Below the pieces are notes generated by a model. The model saw only the letters and a program-made list of their open reading frames with translations. It ran no database searches and was not told the origin of the DNA. Below, in pieces: positions 53,316 to 63,943 of a stretch of DNA of 64,000 nt (its first letter is position 1; each line of letters opens with the position of its first letter). The DNA comes from JBBEBE01 sp040882505 (GTDB lineage Bacteria; Bacteroidota; Rhodothermia; Balneolales; Balneolaceae): assembly GCA_040882505.1 (NCBI GenBank), contig JBBEBE010000012.1, forward strand, positions 4,233 to 68,232, given 5' to 3'. A program made the position numbers and the translations under genes.

Positions 53316-55748
53316 ATGGAATTGTTCGATGGGGTGATGACGTCACCATTCGCCACGGGGTACTGGGTACTGTTTCTGATTCTGCTACTGGTTCTTCTGT
53401 TTCGGCGCTCCCGGCTCTGGACCGCCTCGATTGTTTTGGCGGGATTGGTGATATCGCTTCCTCTTCCTTTTTGGGTCGAACTGTCGTTTTTGATCGTACT
53501 CGGAGTCCTCAATATTCCACCCATTCGACAGCGACTATTCTCCAATCCGTTGATGTCTTTGATGAACCGTGCCGGGTTCCTTCCAACCATATCGCAGACT
53601 GAACAGACAGCGATTGAGGCAGGAAACGTCTGGATCGAGGGGGAGCTCTTTGGCGGGAAGCCCGATCCTGTTCGACTCATGGAAACTCCGTGGCCGGAAT
53701 TGAGCAAAAAAGAGCGTGCATTTCTTGATGGGCCGGTGGAGGAGATTTGCAACAAGGTTTCGGATTGGGCTGTATTCCAGGAGCGAGGTCTGCCGGAAGA
53801 GGTCTGGGACCAGTTTCAAAGAGATTGTTTTTTTGGGTTGATCATTCCAGAGGAGTATGGTGGGCACGGTTTTTCTCATACGGCTCATAGTACCATCATC
53901 GCTAAATTGGCGAGCCGAAGCGGGCCGTTGGCCACAACCGTGATGGTCCCCAATTCACTCGGACCGGCCGAATTGATTCTTCACTATGGAACCGATCGGC
54001 AGAAAGAGTATTACCTGCCTCGGTTGGCACGTGGAGAGGAGATCCCTTGTTTCGCACTTACAGAACCGGGAGCTGGATCCGATGCAGGTGCCATGCAGTC
54101 AACCGGAACTCTTTATCGCAGTGAGGATGGATCCATCGGTATTCGTTTGAAATGGGAAAAACGGTACATCACACTTGCATCGATCTCTACCGTCATGGGG
54201 TTGGCCTTCAAACTGCGCGATCCGGATCACCTGCTCGGAGACCGTGAAGAGTTGGGCATCACCTGTGCATTGGTACGAAGTGATCTGGAGGGCGTGATTC
54301 TGGGAAAACGACACGACCCTCTGGGTGTCCCGTTCCACAATTGTCCGACCCGGGGCAATGGAGTCGAGATCTCCCTGGAGGATGTTATCGGAGGCGAGGC
54401 GGGCGTCGGCAAAGGATGGCAGATGCTGATGGAGTCCCTGGCTGTGGGACGTGGAATCTCCCTTCCTGCACAAGCTGCAGGAAGCTCAAAAGTAGCTTAT
54501 CGGGCCATTGGGGCATACACAGTGATACGTACACAGTTCGGACTGCCGATTGGTCTTTTCGAAGGGATCGAGGAGCCAATGGCCAGAATTGGTGGATTCA
54601 ACTACATCATGGAAGCTGTTCGCCGACAGACGTGTGCGGGACTCGACTTCGGAGCCAAACCTGCGGTCGTGACAGCGATTTCCAAATATCAGATGACGGA
54701 GATGGGTCGGGTCATCGTCAACGATGCGATGGACATTGTGGGAGGTGCCGGGATTTCAAGAGGTCCACGAAATCTCTTTTCAAGTACGTATATGGCAACT
54801 CCGATAGGTATCACGGTAGAAGGTGCCAATATTTTGACGCGAACATTGATGATCTTCGGACAGGGGGCCATTCGCTGCCACCCGTTTATCTACAAGGAGA
54901 TCGAAGCGCTCATGTCGGGAGATCAGGCTGAATTTGACCGGCACTTTTGGTCACACGTCGGTCACACCATCAGCAACGGGGTGCGGGCAGGATTGCTAAG
55001 CCTCACACGTGGGGCTCTGGCGGCATCCCCCAACGGCGACCCCGCTTCCGGATACTGGAAGAAATTGGGTTGGGCCTCTGCGTCCTTCGCCTTTTTTGCC
55101 GATCTGGCTCTGGTTAGCTATGGCGGTGCCCTCAAGAGAAAGGAGAAGATTGCCGGCCGCTATGCCGACATATTGAGCTGGCTCTACATGGCGACGGCTG
55201 TCCTCCGGCGATACAAAGAAGAGGGTTTCCAGGAGGTTGACAAACCGTTTGTCGAGTGGTCACTCGAATACGCATTTTGGAAAATCGACACGGCCTTTGA
55301 CGAACTGTTTCAGGAGCTTGCCCCGCCGGGACTGGGATGGATTCTTCACTATCCGGTTTCGATCTGGAGTCGGTTCAATCGTCTCGGGAAAAGACCCTCT
55401 GACTACTTGGGGCAACAAGTTGCCCGAGCGATGCAGGAGCCGGGAGAGCAGCGTGATCGGTTTAGTGAAGGGATTGTGCCGCCCGGTGGACCGGAAGAAG
55501 CCATGGGACGTCTCGAACACGCGTTCCGAAAGATTTCTGAAACCGAGCCTCTTCGAAAACGGTTGCGGGAGGCCGTCAAATCCGGAACGATCTCCGGTGA
55601 CTCTCTGGAAGAGCAGCTGGAGTCGGGTATTCAATCCGATCTGCTGAGTATGGAAGAAGCTGGAGAGGTCCGTGAAGCAGAGGCCGCTCGATGGGATGCG
55701 ATTCAGGTCGATGAATTCACACTTGAGGAGTATCAGGAGAACCGGTGA
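53316..55748 (+). CDS. fadE: long-chain acyl-CoA dehydrogenase, FadE type
   Basis: About 810 aa. Two N-terminal TM helices (residues ~12-30 and ~35-65) anchor it to the inner membrane. The acyl-CoA dehydrogenase core (~120-560) contains GLIIPEEYGGHGFSHTAHS, CFALTEPGAGSDAGAMQS, VGKGWQMLMESLAVGRG and IVGGAGISRGPRN. The DUF1974-type C-terminal half follows, with VRAGLLSLTRGAL and YADILSWLYMATAVL. ATG 53316 follows AGGGAG; the ATG at 53232 is less likely. Starts beta-oxidation; no other fad genes are near. It converges on proC (27 bp). Confidence 0.94.
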   Translation: MELFDGVMTSPFATGYWVLFLILLLVLLFRRSRLWTASIVLAGLVISLPLPFWVELSFLIVLGVLNIPPIRQRLFSNPLMSLMNRAGFLPTISQTEQTAIEAGNVWIEGELFGGKPDPVRLMETPWPELSKKERAFLDGPVEEICNKVSDWAVFQERGLPEEVWDQFQRDCFFGLIIPEEYGGHGFSHTAHSTIIAKLASRSGPLATTVMVPNSLGPAELILHYGTDRQKEYYLPRLARGEEIPCFALTEPGAGSDAGAMQSTGTLYRSEDGSIGIRLKWEKRYITLASISTVMGLAFKLRDPDHLLGDREELGITCALVRSDLEGVILGKRHDPLGVPFHNCPTRGNGVEISLEDVIGGEAGVGKGWQMLMESLAVGRGISLPAQAAGSSKVAYRAIGAYTVIRTQFGLPIGLFEGIEEPMARIGGFNYIMEAVRRQTCAGLDFGAKPAVVTAISKYQMTEMGRVIVNDAMDIVGGAGISRGPRNLFSSTYMATPIGITVEGANILTRTLMIFGQGAIRCHPFIYKEIEALMSGDQAEFDRHFWSHVGHTISNGVRAGLLSLTRGALAASPNGDPASGYWKKLGWASASFAFFADLALVSYGGALKRKEKIAGRYADILSWLYMATAVLRRYKEEGFQEVDKPFVEWSLEYAFWKIDTAFDELFQELAPPGLGWILHYPVSIWSRFNRLGKRPSDYLGQQVARAMQEPGEQRDRFSEGIVPPGGPEEAMGRLEHAFRKISETEPLRKRLREAVKSGTISGDSLEEQLESGIQSDLLSMEEAGEVREAEAARWDAIQVDEFTLEEYQENR

Positions 55749-55775
55749 ACGATCAATCGATACCAGCCCGGGCGG

Positions 55776-56588
55776 TTACTCCTCTTTGTCCAGTCCCTGT
55801 GCAATCATCGTGGCATAGACGATGCCGTCAATGATTGAATGACTGAACCCATTCTCTTCCATTCGGTTCAACCCCTGGATGGTACAGCCTCCGGGTGTGG
55901 TCACCCTGTCGATCTCCTCTTCGGGATGACGGTTACTCTCCAGTACCAGTTTTGACGCTCCGAGTGCGGTTTGTGCTGCCAGTCGTATCGCCTCTTCCGG
56001 CGAAAATCCAATCTGTGTTCCAGCCAGAGCTGCTGCCCGAATACCCCGGATAAAGAAGGCGATGCCACTTGCACAGAGTGCCGTGGATGCAGCCATCATC
56101 GATTCATCGATGATCAGGGTCTCGCCGATGGGTTCAAACAGTTTTCTGGCTGTTTCCAGAGCTTCCGGGTGGTCCGACAGACTGCAGAGTGTCGTCATGG
56201 ATGCATGGCGTTCGACAGCCGTATTGGGTGCCGTACGAACAATGGGGATGTCTTTCCGGATTCGATGTCGAATCGATTCTGTAGACACACCGGCCATAAC
56301 GGAAATGAGCAGATGACGTTCGGGGTCCAATTCATCCTGAATCTCTTCGACAACGGGACCCCATGCACTCGGTTCGACAGCAATCAGTATCATATCGCGC
56401 TCACGTACGGCTTCGGCGTTGTCACGGGTCGTGACAAATCCAGCTTCTTTCCACGTTCCCAATTCGCCTACAGATCGACGTGTAAGCGTGATTTGTGACG
56501 GGTTCAAAAGTCCGGATCCCGCTATCCCATCGGCAATGGCGGTTCCCAAGTTGCCAGCTCCGATGATGGCCAGGCTCTTCCACTTCAT
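55776..56588 (-). CDS. proC: pyrroline-5-carboxylate reductase
   Basis: About 270 aa. It makes proline from P5C with NAD(P)H. The Rossmann motif is LAIIGAGNLGTAIADGI; further LIAVEPSAWGPVVEEI, RTAPNTAVERHASMTTLC and the signature TTPGGCTIQGLNRMEENGF at the end. Residue differences from the common family (PGGCT instead of PGGTT) are minor. ATG 56588 (MKWKSLAIIGAG) has AGGAGA upstream; ATG 56612 would add eight residues. Confidence 0.94.
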   Translation of the reverse strand: MKWKSLAIIGAGNLGTAIADGIAGSGLLNPSQITLTRRSVGELGTWKEAGFVTTRDNAEAVRERDMILIAVEPSAWGPVVEEIQDELDPERHLLISVMAGVSTESIRHRIRKDIPIVRTAPNTAVERHASMTTLCSLSDHPEALETARKLFEPIGETLIIDESMMAASTALCASGIAFFIRGIRAAALAGTQIGFSPEEAIRLAAQTALGASKLVLESNRHPEEEIDRVTTPGGCTIQGLNRMEENGFSHSIIDGIVYATMIAQGLDKEE

Positions 56589-56846
56589 GGTGTCTCCTAC
56601 GTTTTGTTTCACACCGAACCCTGTCGATTGTACCCGATCATCCGAATGTCGGGTCGGGTGCAGGGTTCATACTGCGAGCTTATGTTACAAGATTCCCTTC
56701 TCGATTGCCAGTAAGCCGTTTGGGGTGCCAATTGGAGCAATAAATGTCTATTTTTACTTGATGCCCGACCGTGGAATGGGTAAAATTAAAGTTTTCGTAG
56801 AAGTAGCTACAAGCATTGGCTAACTCCATAAAAATCAGCATTCAGC

Positions 56847-59315
56847 ATGCGTGTCCTAAAATTTGGCGGTTCGTCCGTTGGTACCCCTGATGCCATTCGA
56901 AAGGTGATCGAAATCATTCGTAAGAAGCGGAAGGCGACTCCGATTGCAGTCGTTGTCTCTGCGTTTCAGGGAGTGACCGATATGTTGACCGAGGCGGCGA
57001 ATCAGGCTGCAGCAGGCAATGAGGAGTATCTGAAAAGCATTCGGGATCTGGAGTCACGGCATGTCAATGCAATCAAAGACCTTGTTTGTGTTCAGAATCA
57101 GAGTTCGTTGTTGACTCGTTTCAAACTGGAGTTGAACCAGATGGAGGATATCCTTCAGGGGATCTCGCTCATTCGTGAGATTACTCCGAGGACCATGGAT
57201 GTCCTGCTCGGATTTGGAGAACGTTATTCGGCCATGATTCTTGCCGGTGCCCTGAATGACCATACCATCCCTTCCGATTTTGTAGATGCCAGGGATCTGA
57301 TTCGTACGGACGACAATCATGGACAGGCTCGAGTACGGATCGAACCGACCTGGTCACGGATACAGGATCGATTGAGAGATCAAGAACGAGTTCAGGTGGT
57401 AACCGGATTTATCGCCGCTACAGACGATGGAATTCCGACGACACTTGGGCGCGGAGGTTCGGACTATACGGCCGCACTACTTGGAGCTGCACTCGACGTG
57501 GAAATGATTGAAATCTGGACCGATGTGGACGGCATGATGACAGCCGATCCCGGCAAGGTCAAGCGAGCATTTTCCATTGAAGAGGTCTCCTATGAAGAGG
57601 CGATGGAAATGTCTCATTTCGGTGCACGTGTTATCTATCCGCCCACCATTCAACCGGCCCTGAAAGCAGGTATTCCGATTCAGATCAAAAATACGTTTGC
57701 GCCGGATCGAGCCGGTACGTTGATCACCAAAGATGCAAAGCCGTCGAATCGAGCCATCAAAGGACTCTCTTCGATCGACGAGGTTGCACTCATTACGATC
57801 AAAGGAAGCGGCATGATTGGCGTGAGCGGCATCGCTGCAAGACTCTTTACGACGCTGGCCAGAGAGAAGATCAATATACTCTTGATTACCCAAGCCTCGT
57901 CCGAGCATACGGTTACACTTGCAGTCCTGCCCAAAACGGCTCGTCAAGCAGAAAGAGCCATTCGTAAAGAATTTCAGCTCGAGCTTCACGAAGAGATTAT
58001 CGATGATGTACTGGTTGAACCGGATCTCTCGGTGATTGCCATCGTCGGGGATCACATGCGACAAATCCCCGGAATTTCCGGGCGGGTATTCAGTGCGCTG
58101 GGTCGGAACGGAATCAATATCGTTGCGATCGCTCAAGGGTCCTCTGAACGGAACATCTCGTTTGTCATTCGTCGAGAGGATCAGAGTAAAGCGATGAATA
58201 CGTTGCATGACGCCTTTTTCCTGGCAGGGGTAAAAACCGTGAATCTCTTTTTGGTGGGAGTCGGGCTCATTGGAGGGACACTTCTTCGTCTGATTCAGAA
58301 TCAGGTCGACACTCTCTACGACGAATTTTTGATCGATGTCAAGCTTCGGGGTGTCGCCAATTCACGGTCAATGCTTATTCGGGAAGACTCGATCCCGATG
58401 GACGGTTGGAAGGAGGTGTTGGATCGAGACGGGGAACCATCCAGTCTCGCCTCTTTTATCGAAAAAATGAAAGGGTTGAACCTGCCGAATTCGGTCTATA
58501 TCGACTGTACGGCGAGTGAAGATGTGTCTGCCCACTATCCGGAGATTTTGGCATCCAGTATTTCTGTCGTAACGCCCAACAAGAAGGCCAATTCGTCCAC
58601 TCAGGAGTACTATCGGGAACTGGATCAGCTGGCACGCCAACACAACGTGGCTTTTCGGTACGAAACCAACGTCGGAGCCGGATTGCCACTGATTGGAACA
58701 CTGCATGAACTGGTGACTACCGGAGACAAACTGCGCCGGGTCGAAGGCGTTCTCTCCGGAACACTTAGCTATCTGTTCAATAGTTATGATGGTTCCACAC
58801 CGTTCAGTGAAGTCGTACGACAGGCGCGCGAGAAAGGATACACAGAACCCGACCCGCGGGAAGACCTCAACGGTTTTGATGTGGGACGAAAACTGTTGAT
58901 TCTCGCAAGGGTAGCCGGCTACGAACTGGAATTTGATGATTTGGACATCGAGAACCTGGTGCCGGAGGGTGCACGGGATGCGGATGATGTCGAGACCTTT
59001 TTTGAGCAGATGAAGGTGTACGACGGAGAGTTCGAAGAGATGTTGAACAAGGCGAAGAGCGAAGGGAAGAAACTTTGTTATATCGCCCGTTTTGATGGCA
59101 AGAGTGCGGTTGTCAAGCTGGAGCGTATCGGACCGGATCACCCGTTTTACAGTTTGCAGGGGAGCGACAACATTGTTGCGCTCTATACGGATCATTACCA
59201 GGAGAGTCCGATGGTGATCAAGGGCCCGGGGGCAGGGGCCAATGTGACGGCAGGCGGAATCGTTGCAGATATTCTGAGAGTCGTGAATACAAAAGTGTAT
59301 ACCAACGCCGGATAG
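56847..59315 (+). CDS. thrA: bifunctional aspartate kinase / homoserine dehydrogenase I
   Basis: An 822-aa fusion. Residues 1-~295 are aspartate kinase (VLKFGGSSVGTPDAIRKV, GRGGSDYTAALLGAALD, VIYPPTIQPALKAGIPIQIKNTF in parts). Then come two ACT regulatory domains (~310-455, with TIKGSGMIGVSGIAARLF), then homoserine dehydrogenase (NLFLVGVGLIGGTLLRL, NKKANSSTQEYY, ETNVGAGLPLIGTLHELV, and the end GPGAGANVTAGGIVADILR). Both functions appear intact. The ACT domains suggest feedback control, probably by threonine. Upstream is a 234-bp spacer; downstream thrB after 18 bp. Confidence 0.96.
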   Translation: MRVLKFGGSSVGTPDAIRKVIEIIRKKRKATPIAVVVSAFQGVTDMLTEAANQAAAGNEEYLKSIRDLESRHVNAIKDLVCVQNQSSLLTRFKLELNQMEDILQGISLIREITPRTMDVLLGFGERYSAMILAGALNDHTIPSDFVDARDLIRTDDNHGQARVRIEPTWSRIQDRLRDQERVQVVTGFIAATDDGIPTTLGRGGSDYTAALLGAALDVEMIEIWTDVDGMMTADPGKVKRAFSIEEVSYEEAMEMSHFGARVIYPPTIQPALKAGIPIQIKNTFAPDRAGTLITKDAKPSNRAIKGLSSIDEVALITIKGSGMIGVSGIAARLFTTLAREKINILLITQASSEHTVTLAVLPKTARQAERAIRKEFQLELHEEIIDDVLVEPDLSVIAIVGDHMRQIPGISGRVFSALGRNGINIVAIAQGSSERNISFVIRREDQSKAMNTLHDAFFLAGVKTVNLFLVGVGLIGGTLLRLIQNQVDTLYDEFLIDVKLRGVANSRSMLIREDSIPMDGWKEVLDRDGEPSSLASFIEKMKGLNLPNSVYIDCTASEDVSAHYPEILASSISVVTPNKKANSSTQEYYRELDQLARQHNVAFRYETNVGAGLPLIGTLHELVTTGDKLRRVEGVLSGTLSYLFNSYDGSTPFSEVVRQAREKGYTEPDPREDLNGFDVGRKLLILARVAGYELEFDDLDIENLVPEGARDADDVETFFEQMKVYDGEFEEMLNKAKSEGKKLCYIARFDGKSAVVKLERIGPDHPFYSLQGSDNIVALYTDHYQESPMVIKGPGAGANVTAGGIVADILRVVNTKVYTNAG

Positions 59316-59333
59316 TAGAGAAACAGGAGAGCC

Positions 59334-60287
59334 ATGAGTCAGAACCAGAGATCTGTAACCGCATTTGCACCCGCCTCGGTGGCCAATGTGGGGTGCGGGT
59401 TTGATGTGCTCGGATTTGCCATCTACGGTCCTGGTGATGATGTGGTGGCGACCATCCGTCCGAACCCGGGGGTTTCGATCCGTTCCATTGAAGGGGATGG
59501 AGGAAAACTGCCGTTGGATCCCATCCAGAATACGGCAGGTCGGGCGGTACTGAGTCTTCTGGAGGCCATGGATACACCTCCGTCTCACGGTATTGAGCTT
59601 GTCATTCGGAAGAAGATGCCACTTGGCAGTGGACTTGGGTCAAGTGCTGCCAGTTCGGTAGCTGCAGCTGTCGCAGCCAATAAATTGTTGGGAGATCCGT
59701 TCACAAGAAAAGAACTTCTCCCCTTTGTCCTTCAAGGCGAGGTGGCTGCGAGTGGTACCCCGCACGCAGACAACGTGTCGGCATCTCTGCTGGGTGGGTT
59801 CATTCTGGTTCGAAGCAATGATCCGCTCGATGTCATTGAACTCAAGACCGATATTGAGCTCCACTGTACACTGGTCCATCCGAAGATCGAGATACCGACC
59901 AAAAATACACGAATGATTCTCCGGAAAGAGGTGCCGCTGGCCAAGGCCATCGCTCAGTGGGGCAATGTCGGGGCGTTGGTTGCCGGATTGTACAAAAATG
60001 ATCCGGATCTGATTGGACGTTCGCTTCAGGATGGCATTGTCGAGCCGACTCGATCCTTTTTGATTCCCGGATTTGACCGGATGAAGGAGGCCGCACTGGA
60101 AGCGGGTGCCCTCGGATTCGGTATATCGGGAGCCGGGCCGTCTGTATTTACACTCAATCGGGACACGGAGACAGCAACCCGTGTCGGTCAAGCCGTCGGT
60201 CTGGTTCTGGAGCAGTTGGGACTGGACTATGACATTATTGAATCCCCGATCAATCATGAGGGGGCCTCGATCATCGAGGAGACGTAA
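59334..60287 (+). CDS. thrB: homoserine kinase
   Basis: A 317-aa GHMP kinase, phosphorylating homoserine. Motifs: FAPASVANVGCGFDVLGFAI, the phosphate loop MPLGSGLGSSAASSVAAAVA, and LGFGISGAGPSVFTL at the end. AGGAG precedes ATG 59334. Second gene of thrA-thrB-thrC. Confidence 0.96.
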   Translation: MSQNQRSVTAFAPASVANVGCGFDVLGFAIYGPGDDVVATIRPNPGVSIRSIEGDGGKLPLDPIQNTAGRAVLSLLEAMDTPPSHGIELVIRKKMPLGSGLGSSAASSVAAAVAANKLLGDPFTRKELLPFVLQGEVAASGTPHADNVSASLLGGFILVRSNDPLDVIELKTDIELHCTLVHPKIEIPTKNTRMILRKEVPLAKAIAQWGNVGALVAGLYKNDPDLIGRSLQDGIVEPTRSFLIPGFDRMKEAALEAGALGFGISGAGPSVFTLNRDTETATRVGQAVGLVLEQLGLDYDIIESPINHEGASIIEET

Positions 60288-60307
60288 ACCGAGCAGAATT
60301 CGAGTAG

Positions 60308-61627
60308 ATGAATCGATCCATTCGCATGATCAGTACGCGCGGAGAATCACCGGCGGTCTCCTTTACAAAAGCGATGCAACAGGGATTGGCCCCCGATGGA
60401 GGGCTCTATATGCCTGATCCGGTACCAACGCTACCCATATCGTTTTGGAACGGTCTGGCTGGAGCATCCATCTCCGAGATTGGTGCAACCATCGCCTCCA
60501 GTTTTGGATCCGATCCGGAAGAGGCACAGAAGCTGGAGCATATCGCACGTACAGCCATCGACTTTGATGCACCGTTGGTCCAATTGAGTGATTCACTATA
60601 TGTCTTGGAGCTCTTTCACGGACCTACGCTCGCATTCAAGGATTTCGGGGCACGATTCATGGCCCGCGCATTTGCGAAGTTGGACACACGGGAAGATCGG
60701 GATCTGTTGATTCTTGTCGCAACCTCGGGAGATACTGGAAGTGCTGTCGCGCACGGGTTCTACAATGTACCCGGAACCCGAGTCTGTCTTCTCTATCCGT
60801 CTGGAAGGGTCAGTACGCTGCAAGAAAAACAGATGGCAACACTCGGAGGCAATATTACGGCTCTGGAGGTCAGGGGAGCCTTTGATGATTGTCAGTCACT
60901 GGTCAAACAGGCATTCTCGGATTCTGAACTGAGAAACGAACTCCGTTTGAGTTCGGCCAATTCGATCAACATTGCGCGTCTGTTGCCTCAAACATTCTAT
61001 TATATTCGGGCACTTGCACAATGGATGGAGCGAAAAGTGCATGCTCGTCCACCGCGTTTTGTCGTGCCCAGTGGTAATTTCGGAAACTTGACGGCCGGAC
61101 TGATGGCTGCCAGAATGGGGATGCCGAACGCCGGTTTTGTGGCTGCAACGAATGCCAACGACGTGGTTCCGGGATATTTGAAGAACGGTAATTTTGAGCC
61201 CCGTCCATCCATCGAAACACTTTCGAATGCCATGGATGTGGGGAATCCGAGTAATTTTGAGCGTATGCTCCACCTGTTCGAGCACTCAATTGATCGTTTC
61301 CGTCGTGAAGTGACGGGCGTATCATTCAGTGATGTACAGACACGGGACAAGATCTCCGAAATTTACCAAACCTACGGCTACATTGCCGATCCGCATACGG
61401 CTGTCGGTCTCTTGGCCGCTGAGCACCAGAGTACTCCGGAAACGCCAACCGTGGTCTTGTCAACGGCACATCCGGCAAAATTCGGGGATGTCGTCTCTCC
61501 CGCGATTGGTCAGGACGTACCGATTCCGGACCGTTTGGCCGATTGCATGCATCGGGAAAAAAAATCCGAATCGATCTCTACCGAGTATGCCGAATTTCGG
61601 AATCGCATCCGTTCCATATCGATATAG
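60308..61627 (+). CDS. thrC: threonine synthase
   Basis: A 439-aa PLP enzyme that makes threonine from O-phosphohomoserine. It has ISTRGESPAVSFTKAMQQGLAPDGGLYMP (parts MISTRGESPAVSFTKAM, GLAPDGGLYMP), the PLP lysine in FHGPTLAFKDFGARFMAR, LVATSGDTGSAVAHGF, and NSINIARLLPQTFYYI. End of the thr operon, 75 bp before purL. Length is normal for the E. coli-type enzyme. Confidence 0.96.
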   Translation: MNRSIRMISTRGESPAVSFTKAMQQGLAPDGGLYMPDPVPTLPISFWNGLAGASISEIGATIASSFGSDPEEAQKLEHIARTAIDFDAPLVQLSDSLYVLELFHGPTLAFKDFGARFMARAFAKLDTREDRDLLILVATSGDTGSAVAHGFYNVPGTRVCLLYPSGRVSTLQEKQMATLGGNITALEVRGAFDDCQSLVKQAFSDSELRNELRLSSANSINIARLLPQTFYYIRALAQWMERKVHARPPRFVVPSGNFGNLTAGLMAARMGMPNAGFVAATNANDVVPGYLKNGNFEPRPSIETLSNAMDVGNPSNFERMLHLFEHSIDRFRREVTGVSFSDVQTRDKISEIYQTYGYIADPHTAVGLLAAEHQSTPETPTVVLSTAHPAKFGDVVSPAIGQDVPIPDRLADCMHREKKSESISTEYAEFRNRIRSISI

Positions 61628-61702
61628 GGGTGTAATTTTTCCTATTTTCCATCTTCCCGACAGCGGGAAGTCTGCCAATTCCAACTGAAATGCCCGATCT
61701 CT

Positions 61703-63940
61703 ATGTCCAGCAAGTCGAAAGAACCTGAAGTAACACTCGAGCTGGTACTCGAACACGGATTGACCGAAGATGAGTACACCATGATCCGGGATTTTCTGGG
61801 TCGTCGCCCCACGTTTACCGAACTGGGAGTCTATTCGGTCATGTGGAGTGAGCATTGCTCCTACAAGAATTCCATTCTCGAGATCAAAAAACTTCCGCGG
61901 GAGGGAGAGCAACTTTTGGTCGGCGCAGGGGAGGAGAACGCCGGACTGGTCGATATTGGAGACGGCCTGGCGTGTGCATTCAAAGTCGAAAGCCACAACC
62001 ATCCGTCGGCCATTGAACCGTATCAAGGTGCTGCAACAGGGGTAGGTGGAATACACCGGGATATTTTCACCATGGGTGCTCGACCGATCGCTTCACTCAA
62101 CTCTCTTCGTTTTGGTCGAATGGACGAGCCCCGTGTTCGGTATCTATTGGATGGAGTTGTTCGGGGAATCGCCGATTATGGTAATTCATTTGGCGTACCG
62201 GTCGTTGGTGGTGAGGTCTGTTTTGATGATACCTACGAAGGCAACCCGCTGGTGAACGCCATGAGTGTCGGTATTGTCAAGGTAGGTGAAACCGCATCCG
62301 CGATTGCCGAAGGAATCGGAAATCCGGTCATTATTGTGGGTTCAAGTACCGGACGCGACGGAATTCACGGGGCCACATTTGCATCCGAGGAGATCAGTGA
62401 GGAGAGTGAAGCAAAGCGGCCAAGTGTCCAGGTCGGAGATCCATTTACGGAGAAACTGCTTCTTGAAGCAAGTCTCGAGGCTCTCAAAACCGGAGCGGTT
62501 GTTGGAATGCAGGATATGGGAGCTGCCGGTATTGCTTGTTCGACGTCCGAAATGTCGGCCAAGGGAGGCGAAGGCATGCGTATTGACCTGGACAAAGTTC
62601 CGGCGCGTGAGGATGAGATGACCGCCTATGAATTACTTCTGAGCGAGAGTCAGGAGCGAATGCTGGTCGTCGCGGAGAAAGGACGTGAACAGGAGATTAT
62701 TGATGTCTACGAGAAATGGGATCTCCACGCTGTTGTCATTGGTGAAGTCGTCGAAGGGGATCGGGTGACGTACTGGAAGGATGGTGAAATCAAGGCTGAT
62801 ATGCCGGCGGACTCTCTTGTATTGGGTGGTGGAGCGCCACAGTACGTACGTGAAGCCACTCGCCCGGCGTGGTTGGACGGGGTCCAGTCTTTCGATCCGG
62901 ACACCCTGGATCACCCGGATAATCTTCAGCAGGTGTTGGAATCGTTGATCGGTTCTCCCAACATCGCCTCCAAACGGTGGGTGTACGAGCAGTATGACAC
63001 GATGGTACGGACCAACACCGTGAACGGTCCGGGCGCATCGGATTCTGGTGTGATTCGGATCAAGGGAACGAATCGGGGATTGGCGGTCAAGACTGACTGC
63101 AACGGTCGATATGTCTATCTGAATCCAAGACGGGGCGGACAAATTGCCGTTGCCGAAGCGGCTCGGAATGTGGTTTGCAGCGGCGCAAAACCGTTGGCGA
63201 TTACCAACTGTCTGAATTTCGGGAATCCCTACAAACCGGATGTCTACTGGACATTTCGCGAGGCGCTCGGAGGAATGGGAGATGCCTGCCGTGCTCTCTC
63301 CACTCCGGTGACAGGAGGAAATGTGAGTTTCTACAATGAAAACCCCAACGGCGCGATCTTTCCAACGCCGGTCATTGGAATGTTGGGGCTCATCGAGAAT
63401 CTGAATGAGCACCGGATGACCCCGACGTTCAAAGCGGAAGGAGAAGCGATTCTTTATGCAGGTGCCCCACGAAAAGGATTGGGTGGAAGCGAATACCTGA
63501 AAGTCATCCATGATGTGACATCCGGTGATGCGCCGGAGTTGGATCTCGAATTTGAAGTGCGCTTGCAGGGGCGCCTGCTGACAGCGATTCAAGAGAAGCG
63601 TGTGTCTGCAGCTCATGATCTTTCAGACGGCGGATTGGGTGTCGCACTGGCAGAGATGGCCATTTTCTCTTCGATGGGTGCCCGCGTCGATACACGTGTA
63701 TTGGGAGGGTCCCCTCTGGATCGACTCTTTAGCGAAGCGCAATCCGGTGTCCTTGTGACCGTCCCTGAAAAAGATGCCGATCGACTGATTTCCTGGTTTG
63801 AAGAGTCAGGGGTCCCTTGTCATCGATTGGGCGAGACGGGTGGTAAATTATTGGAGGTGGACAACGAGATCCGAATTCCGGTTTCCGAACTATCGAATCT
63901 GTACGAACGTGTCCTTCCCGACGCGATGAATCAATCCTGA
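61703..63940 (+). CDS. purL: phosphoribosylformylglycinamidine synthase subunit PurL (small type)
   Basis: A 745-aa FGAM synthetase of the small PurL class, which needs PurS and PurQ partners (not in this window). Motifs: SVMWSEHCSYKNS, VESHNHPSAIEPYQGAATGVGG, ARPIASLNSLRFG, GMQDMGAAGIACSTSEMSAKG and AAHDLSDGGLGVALAEM. Start is ATG 61703 (MSSKSKEPEV); an ATG in another frame lies just before. Its stop is 3 bp from the next start. Confidence 0.96.
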   Translation: MSSKSKEPEVTLELVLEHGLTEDEYTMIRDFLGRRPTFTELGVYSVMWSEHCSYKNSILEIKKLPREGEQLLVGAGEENAGLVDIGDGLACAFKVESHNHPSAIEPYQGAATGVGGIHRDIFTMGARPIASLNSLRFGRMDEPRVRYLLDGVVRGIADYGNSFGVPVVGGEVCFDDTYEGNPLVNAMSVGIVKVGETASAIAEGIGNPVIIVGSSTGRDGIHGATFASEEISEESEAKRPSVQVGDPFTEKLLLEASLEALKTGAVVGMQDMGAAGIACSTSEMSAKGGEGMRIDLDKVPAREDEMTAYELLLSESQERMLVVAEKGREQEIIDVYEKWDLHAVVIGEVVEGDRVTYWKDGEIKADMPADSLVLGGGAPQYVREATRPAWLDGVQSFDPDTLDHPDNLQQVLESLIGSPNIASKRWVYEQYDTMVRTNTVNGPGASDSGVIRIKGTNRGLAVKTDCNGRYVYLNPRRGGQIAVAEAARNVVCSGAKPLAITNCLNFGNPYKPDVYWTFREALGGMGDACRALSTPVTGGNVSFYNENPNGAIFPTPVIGMLGLIENLNEHRMTPTFKAEGEAILYAGAPRKGLGGSEYLKVIHDVTSGDAPELDLEFEVRLQGRLLTAIQEKRVSAAHDLSDGGLGVALAEMAIFSSMGARVDTRVLGGSPLDRLFSEAQSGVLVTVPEKDADRLISWFEESGVPCHRLGETGGKLLEVDNEIRIPVSELSNLYERVLPDAMNQS

Positions 63941-63943
63941 CAG

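Noticed and set aside
52454..53755. 433-codon minus-strand ORF across trmB and the fadE start
   Set aside because: Overlaps two well-supported genes and shows no protein family features.
56613..56846. Attenuator or leader peptide before thrA
   Set aside because: No Thr/Ile-rich short ORF followed by a terminator hairpin was found; a CCCGA/TCGGG inverted repeat near 56636-56656 lacks a T-run.
58368..59588. 406-codon minus-strand ORF over thrA/thrB
   Set aside because: Antisense of the homoserine dehydrogenase domain; His/Arg/Cys-rich with no recognisable motif.
62633..63616. 327-codon minus-strand ORF inside purL
   Set aside because: Antisense shadow of a conserved gene; no motif.
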